The notes below the pieces were generated by a model. That model was not told where the DNA came from. It did not search any database and saw only the letters and a program-made list of their open reading frames with translations. A DNA stretch of 24,023 nucleotides from JAMBLL01 sp036985935 (GTDB taxonomy: Bacteria > Actinomycetota > Acidimicrobiia > Spongiisociales > UBA5794): assembly GCA_036985935.1 (NCBI GenBank), contig BTQP01000007.1, positions 1 through 24,023 on the forward strand, given 5' to 3'. Both the position numbers and the translations under genes were made by a program. Shown one piece after another: positions 20,001 through 24,023 of the stretch; the stretch's first letter is position 1; every line of letters begins with the position of its first letter.

Positions 20001-22195
20001 CTGTCGCCCAACGTCGAGCTGCTGACGAGGCAAGCGCAGCCGACTTCAGCAAGCTCATCAGCCGTTCCACCGACCTTCAGGCCACCCAGACCGACTTAGC
20101 ACTGCTGCTCGCCGCGGAGGCATACGCCCAGAACACAGGGATCGAGTCACAGCGCGCGTTGCTCGGTGCGTTGCAGAACGTGGACGGCGTCGTAGAAGTG
20201 TGGGAGGCTCCCCGTTTCCCCTTCACGTCGTTCGGCGATTGCGTCAGCATCACAGGTCCCGGGCAGTTCGTGGCCCAGCCGAACATGTTCACCAACGACT
20301 CACCCGATCCGGGCGGAGGGATCGTGGACATCAACATGATCGACCGCTCCGTGCATCGGATCGAGTCCTCGCGACTGGAATGTGACGTCCACCGGTCCCC
20401 CCGCAACGGCTCCGACAGCTGGCTGTACGTGGGGTCTGACAACACGTCGACCGCGATCGTCGTGAGCTCCGATGGCACCGAACTCGGCGCTTACGCCGGG
20501 TTCGTTCTGCCGTTCTTCGATGCCCGGGGACGGCTCTTGGCGAAAGACGGCGACCGTGACACCGTAGGCGAGTACGTGGAACTCGACCCGCTGACAGGCG
20601 AAGTGCTCTCGGACTCCCTCTTCGATGCGGAGGAGGCGACGCTCACCAACGGCGGCAGGTTCATCTCGGTCGTGTTCGAGCGTATGGACGGCGCCGTACC
20701 CGACCCGTCGGCCCTCCTGGACCCCACTACGTACGATGTGGTCGTCGACCTCTCCACCGAGACGGGACGCGCCATCAGCGGTCGAACGTCGCCAGACGAC
20801 TCGCGATTCGGCTACGTGAGCAGGGATGAACGGCTCCTCGTGTGGGATACGGAATCCGGTCTGCTGCTCGTCGACGTCCCCGTCACCGACACGGCTCAGG
20901 CCATCGCAATCTCTCCGAACGGCTCGATCGTCGCCTTATTGATCGAGGGCGGAACCCTTCAGATCCGGTCAGGTACCGACGGACAGATCAACCGGACGAT
21001 TGACATCGGTCGCGAGCCTGTGATGACGATCGATTGGCCTCAGGAGAATCAGATCGTTGTGCTGCGGACGACCGGGGTGATCGACCTCATCGCGACTGAG
21101 GGCGGAGGTCTCTTCGAGACTGGCCCGCCCTGCTGTGACCGCAACGAGTTCGGATTCATGGTGCCGGATGGCATCCCCAACCCCTTTGCCGTCTACGGGA
21201 ACCTCCCCACCGGCGTGCAGACCTACCTCGATGTCGTGACAGGTGAGACGCTCGAAGTGGACTTGTCGCAATGGGTCATCAGAGGTCAAATCTCCACGGA
21301 CATGCACGTGACCCGAGACAAGACCACCGTGCTGACGCGCGCCCCGTTCGAGATCTTCCGCGTTCAACTCGACGGCTCCAACGAAGCGCCCCGGTACCCA
21401 TTCGGTGACAGATTCGTCGTCCAGGACGACACCCCCGGCCACCACACAGTCGATTTCCTCGGTGGCGACGAGTACATGTTCCTCAAGCTGACCGAGGGCT
21501 CGGTCAGCCCCGACGGCCGCGAGGTTGTGCTTGAGGAACTCCAGATCGGCATCATCAACATCGACACCATGGAGGTGGTCGTCGTGCCGAATCTCGTCGA
21601 CCTTCGGGACGAGTCGCCAAAGGTGAACCAAGCTACGTTGCTCCCAGGCGGGGTTCTCCTGGTTGGTCAGGAGCTGGACGACGGCAGCATCCGCCAGCAG
21701 TACTTCACTGCTGAAGGAGAACGATTCCTCGAGTTCTTCATGCCGTTCGACAACGGGTGGTGGGTACTGACGCCCGATCGGCGCTACCTTCTCACGGCCA
21801 ACGCACTCAACGACGAGGTGCGGCGTTGGGATGTCGAGACCGGTGAGTCGATCATCCTCCCGGTGTTTGCCGAGCCACAGACGCCCGATATGCTGTCCGA
21901 CGGTCGGTTCATGATCCAGACGCGCTCAGGACAGTATGAGCTGTGGGACATCGAGGCTGGGGCGGCCATCGGAGTGCTGGCGGATGTGGGGCCTCGGCCG
22001 TCCTCCGCTCCGGCGGTCCATCCCGACGAGTCGCATGTATGGATCGTTCTCGACGGGACATGGACGAAGATTCCGCTCGATCCGGAGCGGTGGTTCGAGC
22101 TGGCATGCGAGCTCGCAGGACGATCTCTCACGGAGGCGGAGTGGCGTGAATTGGTTAGTAACGACCGTCCTTATCGGGATGCGTGTGCGGCCTAG
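17021..22195 (+). CDS. SARP/BTAD - Ser/Thr kinase - STAND NTPase - propeller-like membrane regulator
   Basis: 1724 aa from the GTG at 17021 with GGGAGGAG 5 nt upstream; an in-frame ATG at 16904 lacks a ribosome site. Order of domains: a winged helix of the OmpR type (about 1-85; RQQRILAALVIAG, ALRTYVNRLRNALG), a BTAD helical domain (about 95-245), and a PknB-like kinase (about 257-517) with RIGEGAYSIVY, catalytic Lys288, HRDVKPSN (Asp381) and DFG (Asp399). Next is a STAND-type NTPase with P-loop GPSGSGKS (573-580) and Walker B VIAVDQMEE (Asp653). One transmembrane helix (about 974-995) and a roughly 700-residue beta-rich WD40/propeller-like region follow. The C-terminus CELAGRSLTEAEWRELV...RPYRDAC is common at the end of such propeller proteins. 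All kinase and NTPase residues look intact. The single helix implies DNA-binding, kinase and NTPase parts inside and the propeller outside. It is monocistronic. Confidence 0.92.
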   Translation: MRVCVLGDIRAGTSGRPVLISNERQQRILAALVIAGRSGLGVEQLVTRVWDEANEPPDAVRALRTYVNRLRNALGDDGGELVATHPGGYSLAAVPEDVDSAVFESKMAEASRELDPYVALELYDDALGLWSGAAYGDLAHLDWVRPEAVRLDELRLSAKESRLLIRLDADRHADVAADAGRLILENPYREQFTAIRATALYRSGRQVEALAQLEQHRARLRNDLGVDPSPELQELELKILNHDRDLASSDAGGRRLRGYRLGNRIGEGAYSIVYRATQPSIGREVAVKVIRKELANEQDFIRRFEAEAQVVARLQHPRIVPLYDFWREADSAYLVMPWLEGGSLAKRLRAGPLPLGETIRVVRHVAAGLEFSHDRGVIHRDVKPSNVLLDSEGNAYISDFGIALTDIPVTDDAPSSLSAGSPAYAAPEQLGAASIGAGVDTYALAVMVYELLNGSLPWPASATTATLLQHHRSGLPPLQLADSRVEHAVNSILTRATATDPTDRPATTAEFADELAGAISPSHPRAHAAQAVNPYRGLAAFEEPDAPFFFGREDLVTTVVNKLRKEPLALLVGPSGSGKSSLLRAGVIPALRSEGSLPVVVTPSADPIGSLASALESISTASGSIRADLDAGAPLAAIIDRIAPGSRVVIAVDQMEELFTLATAEDAEMFLAVLVSSVTERKTDVRVIASIRADFFGHPLASPSFGALAGPATVTIGPMQAEQLAAAISEPARLSGVEVEEALVAQLAAEAAGQSGSLPLMQYALTRAWDERSGDTVTLEDYQRLGGLSGTLVRSAESLWKQLGPSEQDAARRLLPRLVHIGDEVTRRREELGAAVSISGIEPSLIETFADARLLTLDRDQTSREPTIELSHEALIKAWPRLARWVEDSRAALVTAQRLRTDAAEWDAAGRPADLLYGGSRLVAAQEAASDPAVAFAPREAEFLEGASLAQAQADEEAIQARVDQERQRRRRRVLRALTAVAAVIGAVAVVFAAVAQRRAADEASAADFSKLISRSTDLQATQTDLALLLAAEAYAQNTGIESQRALLGALQNVDGVVEVWEAPRFPFTSFGDCVSITGPGQFVAQPNMFTNDSPDPGGGIVDINMIDRSVHRIESSRLECDVHRSPRNGSDSWLYVGSDNTSTAIVVSSDGTELGAYAGFVLPFFDARGRLLAKDGDRDTVGEYVELDPLTGEVLSDSLFDAEEATLTNGGRFISVVFERMDGAVPDPSALLDPTTYDVVVDLSTETGRAISGRTSPDDSRFGYVSRDERLLVWDTESGLLLVDVPVTDTAQAIAISPNGSIVALLIEGGTLQIRSGTDGQINRTIDIGREPVMTIDWPQENQIVVLRTTGVIDLIATEGGGLFETGPPCCDRNEFGFMVPDGIPNPFAVYGNLPTGVQTYLDVVTGETLEVDLSQWVIRGQISTDMHVTRDKTTVLTRAPFEIFRVQLDGSNEAPRYPFGDRFVVQDDTPGHHTVDFLGGDEYMFLKLTEGSVSPDGREVVLEELQIGIINIDTMEVVVVPNLVDLRDESPKVNQATLLPGGVLLVGQELDDGSIRQQYFTAEGERFLEFFMPFDNGWWVLTPDRRYLLTANALNDEVRRWDVETGESIILPVFAEPQTPDMLSDGRFMIQTRSGQYELWDIEAGAAIGVLADVGPRPSSAPAVHPDESHVWIVLDGTWTKIPLDPERWFELACELAGRSLTEAEWRELVSNDRPYRDACAA

Positions 22196-22260
22196 GTGGG
22201 CCTATGGCTGATGAAAGGAAGACGGACAACGACACCGTCAGAGAAACTCAAATGGAATCT

Positions 22261-22448
22261 GGCACGCCCGGAGATGACTCGGCGAACTCGCAGAGTTCGA
22301 CCCCCAACCTTCTGATCCGTAGATCTCCAAGCGGTGTCCATGGGTGTCCACAGCCGTCCATACAGGCCTGAAACAGAGGCTCTCGTTTCCACAGGCGTCC
22401 ACACACGTCCACCGCCGTCCGCAGCGAATGGCTCCCAACTTGGCTCCC
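22261..22448 (-). repeat. tRNA-Arg(ACG) 3'-half repeat, copy C
   Basis: Closely parallels copy B over the GTCCACAG-rich tail and contains the same 19-nt core and GGCTCCCAACTTGGCTCCC end. It has the T-loop insertion, in a form where CGAACTC and GAGTTCG can pair imperfectly. It starts 65 nt after the large regulator gene. Confidence 0.85.
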
Positions 22449-22476
22449 GGACCGAGTCCCACCATCGAAGCCGTGG

Positions 22477-22611
22477 CTCGTAGATGCGCCCTCGTTGGCG
22501 GCCGGTCACCTCGACCAGATCTCCTCGTTCGACGAGGGCATCGATGGCCTGGTGGGCAGTGGGGCGGGTCACGCCCGGGAGCTGTTCGACCCGTGAGCTC
22601 ACACGACAGAT
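22477..22611 (-). pseudogene. C-terminal winged-helix fragment of a Fic-family protein
   Basis: On the minus strand the frame reads RVEQLPGVTRPTAHQAIDAL followed by VERGDLVEVTGRQRGRIYE. This is the typical C-terminal winged helix of Fic AMP-transferases, where it follows the catalytic core. The core (HxFxDGNGR) is missing because the fragment ends at its upstream side near 22605. Downstream the frame runs into repeat C. Only the fragment remains. Confidence 0.65.
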
Positions 22612-22711
22612 CCCCTCGGCCCATGTCGAGACCATCGAAGGGTCGGGCCATGTTCCCTACCGATCCCACCCCGACCTGTGGCTCGAGACGCTCCTGGGAT
22701 ACCTGTTCTGA
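22598..22711 (+). pseudogene. C-terminal fragment of an alpha/beta-hydrolase
   Basis: The plus-strand frame ending at TGA 22709-22711 reads IPSAHVETIEGSGHVPYRSH, then PDLWLETLLGYLF. This is the usual end of alpha/beta-hydrolases, with the catalytic His in GSGHVP. Upstream of about 22598 the frame loses the family pattern. It meets the Fic fragment head to head, suggesting a recombination junction. Confidence 0.6.
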
Positions 22712-23126
22712 CAGAGGGTGACGGGATTGCATCGATCACTCCGCTATGGCTGGTGCGCCCGGTGCTGAGCCGCCGGATGAGATGCAGATGCCGACACCCA
22801 AGATCCCGTGAGCTGATCAGCAGGACGCATCGTCGCCTGAGATGGAGATCGACCCGTACCTGTACTACCCGCCCGATTCGGGATCGGACCAGGGTTCGAC
22901 GTAGCTTGAAGAAGGGGTCACGATCCAACCGAAAGAGGTGCAGTGCTGAAAGCCCGCGGGATCGATATCGACGATGGGAACCACCGACCAGAACTGAGAA
23001 TTCGGCACCGTCCCAACATCAAGATGGAGCTGGTCTGTCGAACTAACGGTCGGCGACGTTCGCTCGTCCCAAGCAACGGGCTATCCCCATGTAGTAGGGT
23101 TCAAAGACTCTGCGAGTGGGAGAAGA
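22712..23126. other. Gene-poor stretch with an interrupted short frame
   Basis: No confident gene. A frame from ATG 22746 reads MAGAPGAEPPDEMQMPTPKI and meets TGA at 22809, then continues in frame with an acidic, Pro/Tyr-rich stretch to TAG at 22902-22904. It could be a decayed fragment. The promoter of the SRPBCC gene should lie in the right part. Confidence 0.3.
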
Positions 23127-23591
23127 ATGCCTGCAATTGAGGGTTCCATCGATATTGCTGCGCCCCGGCAGGCGGTTTGGGATCTGATGTGTGACGTGCC
23201 GAGGTATCCAGAATTTGGGAACCTCAGTGACGAGACCCACATGATATCGGAAGGGGAGTTCGGCGAAGGGTCCGTGTACTCGGAGTCCGGCAAGGTCGCT
23301 GGGATGAAGTACGAATCCGAGTGGACCGTTACTCGTTTCGAACCCATTTCCAAGCAGGTGCACTTCGGGGTGGAGAGTTCGATGCATCTGGAGCTCACCT
23401 GGACCCTGACCGAAATCGATGCTGAGAACACGCGAGCCACCCAAGTTGTCGACGTGACGATGATGCCGAGTTTTCGCCCCTTGGGGGTCCTGATCGAGAA
23501 GCTGTTCGTCATCCGAAAGATGACTGGCGAGCTGGCAACGCTTAGAGAGGACATCAAGCGCATCGCCGAGGCCGAATCCGGCACGAACTGA
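23127..23591 (+). CDS. SRPBCC-family protein (START/polyketide-cyclase-like)
   Basis: 154 aa; the ATG has GGAG 4 nt upstream. The order of elements is typical of the SRPBCC fold: a beta-strand and helix, EGSIDIAAPRQAVWDLMCDV, PRYPEF, a run of beta-strands (GSVYSESGKVAGMKYESEWTV), and a long C-terminal helix (EDIKRIAEAES). Such proteins bind hydrophobic ligands in a deep cavity. The ligand is unknown and there is no biosynthetic context. It lies between repeat copies C and D and is the only intact gene of that segment. Confidence 0.88.
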   Translation: MPAIEGSIDIAAPRQAVWDLMCDVPRYPEFGNLSDETHMISEGEFGEGSVYSESGKVAGMKYESEWTVTRFEPISKQVHFGVESSMHLELTWTLTEIDAENTRATQVVDVTMMPSFRPLGVLIEKLFVIRKMTGELATLREDIKRIAEAESGTN

Positions 23592-23646
23592 TCGCGTCCG
23601 GGCGATGGATGGTTGATCGATTGCTTCTCTCCCCGGAGAAGGTTCA

Positions 23647-23856
23647 TCACCCCCCTCCCCCCAGCAGGAACCGTCGATCGAGATTGTCGCGCGCAGCTTC
23701 GGGGCCGAAGCCTGCGGGTTCGTCGACGATCTGGTGTCGCTTGCTCAGCTCCAGCTTCCCGCCGGTCACCTCATGGAGTGTCGACGCGCCCCGCCGCGAA
23801 CGATGCAGTTCGGCCGAACTTGTTAAGTCGTCTTCGAGGAACTCGACGACGAGGGT
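23647..23856 (-). pseudogene. Possible C-terminal gene fragment ending at repeat D
   Basis: A minus-strand frame without a start, entering from repeat D, reads LVVEFLEDDLTSSAELHRSR, then STLHEVTGGKLELSKRHQI and ends at TGA 23647-23649 after a Gly run. The composition is protein-like, but I do not recognise it. Possibly the end of a gene cut by the repeat. Confidence 0.25.
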
Positions 23857-23931
23857 TCAGCGGCACGCCCGGAGGCGACTCGGCGAACTCTCCGAGTTCG
23901 GTCCCCAACCTTCTGATCCGTAGTCAGAATC
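23855..23931 (-). repeat. tRNA-Arg(ACG) 3'-half repeat, copy D (junction form)
   Basis: It contains the 19-nt core and the T-loop insertion. Unlike A-C it diverges immediately after the core and lacks the GTCCACAG tail. On the minus strand it keeps the full anticodon arm: TCTGA, loop CTACGGA, TCAGA (23912-23928). The D-arm and 5' acceptor strand are not present, so this is still not a tRNA gene. The remaining 90 nt to the window end show nothing recognisable. Confidence 0.75.
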
Positions 23932-24023
23932 ATGGGGTCCGGACTCTGTTGGCGATACGGCGGAATCCCTTGTGCCCCTAGGGTTCTCGCCTCTCACTGG
24001 TTCGCACCGCTTGTGGTCATTTC

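Noticed and set aside
22204..22371. 56-codon frame starting MADERKTDNDTVRET
   Set aside because: Most of it reads through repeat copy C and has no recognisable domain or good ribosome site.
14361..23931. tRNA-Arg genes at the four repeat copies
   Set aside because: Only the anticodon-loop to 3' half is present; the D-arm and 5' acceptor strand are missing in all four, and A-C lack the 5' side of the anticodon stem.

Overview
This is a GC-rich bacterial window that is most likely actinobacterial. The evidence is SARP/BTAD-type regulation fused to a PknB-type kinase, CmtR-like ArsR regulators, GTG and TTG starts, and repeats derived from an actinobacterial-type tRNA-Arg(ACG). Acidimicrobiia is a plausible class, but the sequence alone does not prove it.

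Left part (1-7041, all genes on the minus strand). It holds a partial MBL-fold hydrolase, a three-gene membrane operon (153 aa, 65 aa, 407 aa), a patatin-like phospholipase coupled to a small DUF5698-like membrane protein, a cyclopropane-fatty-acid synthase, and a lone polar-amino-acid ABC permease. Three of these units, and a fourth at 13.0 kb, are preceded by the same two-block promoter (GCGACAC, exactly 16 nt, CG[A/T]C). A fifth copy faces a gene-free stretch that ends in hairpins. The pattern points to one alternative-sigma regulon of lipid and envelope genes plus a possible small RNA.

Middle part (7194-11967). This is a mercury-resistance island arranged divergently. On the minus strand are a MerT/MerF-like membrane protein, a TlpA-like thioredoxin and CcdA, all translationally coupled. 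On the plus strand are an ECF sigma factor, a CmtR-like ArsR repressor, MerA with an N-terminal HMA domain, and a 20-codon cysteine-containing peptide ORF followed by a hairpin. A second metal-like unit (13358-14259) has a palindromic operator, a 69-aa Cys/His-rich protein and an ArsR regulator whose unusual N-terminal extension resembles that small protein.

Right part (14361-23931). This is an accessory array. Four copies of a repeat containing the 3' half of a tRNA-Arg(ACG), all in one orientation, separate unrelated cargo: a toxin-antitoxin pair; an RHH antitoxin with a broken Doc toxin, a secreted protein and a 1724-aa regulator (winged helix, BTAD, Ser/Thr kinase, STAND NTPase, one membrane helix, C-terminal propeller-like region); and an SRPBCC gene among gene fragments. 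No integrase gene is visible. The arrangement looks like successive insertions, or a cassette array, at one tRNA-derived attachment sequence.
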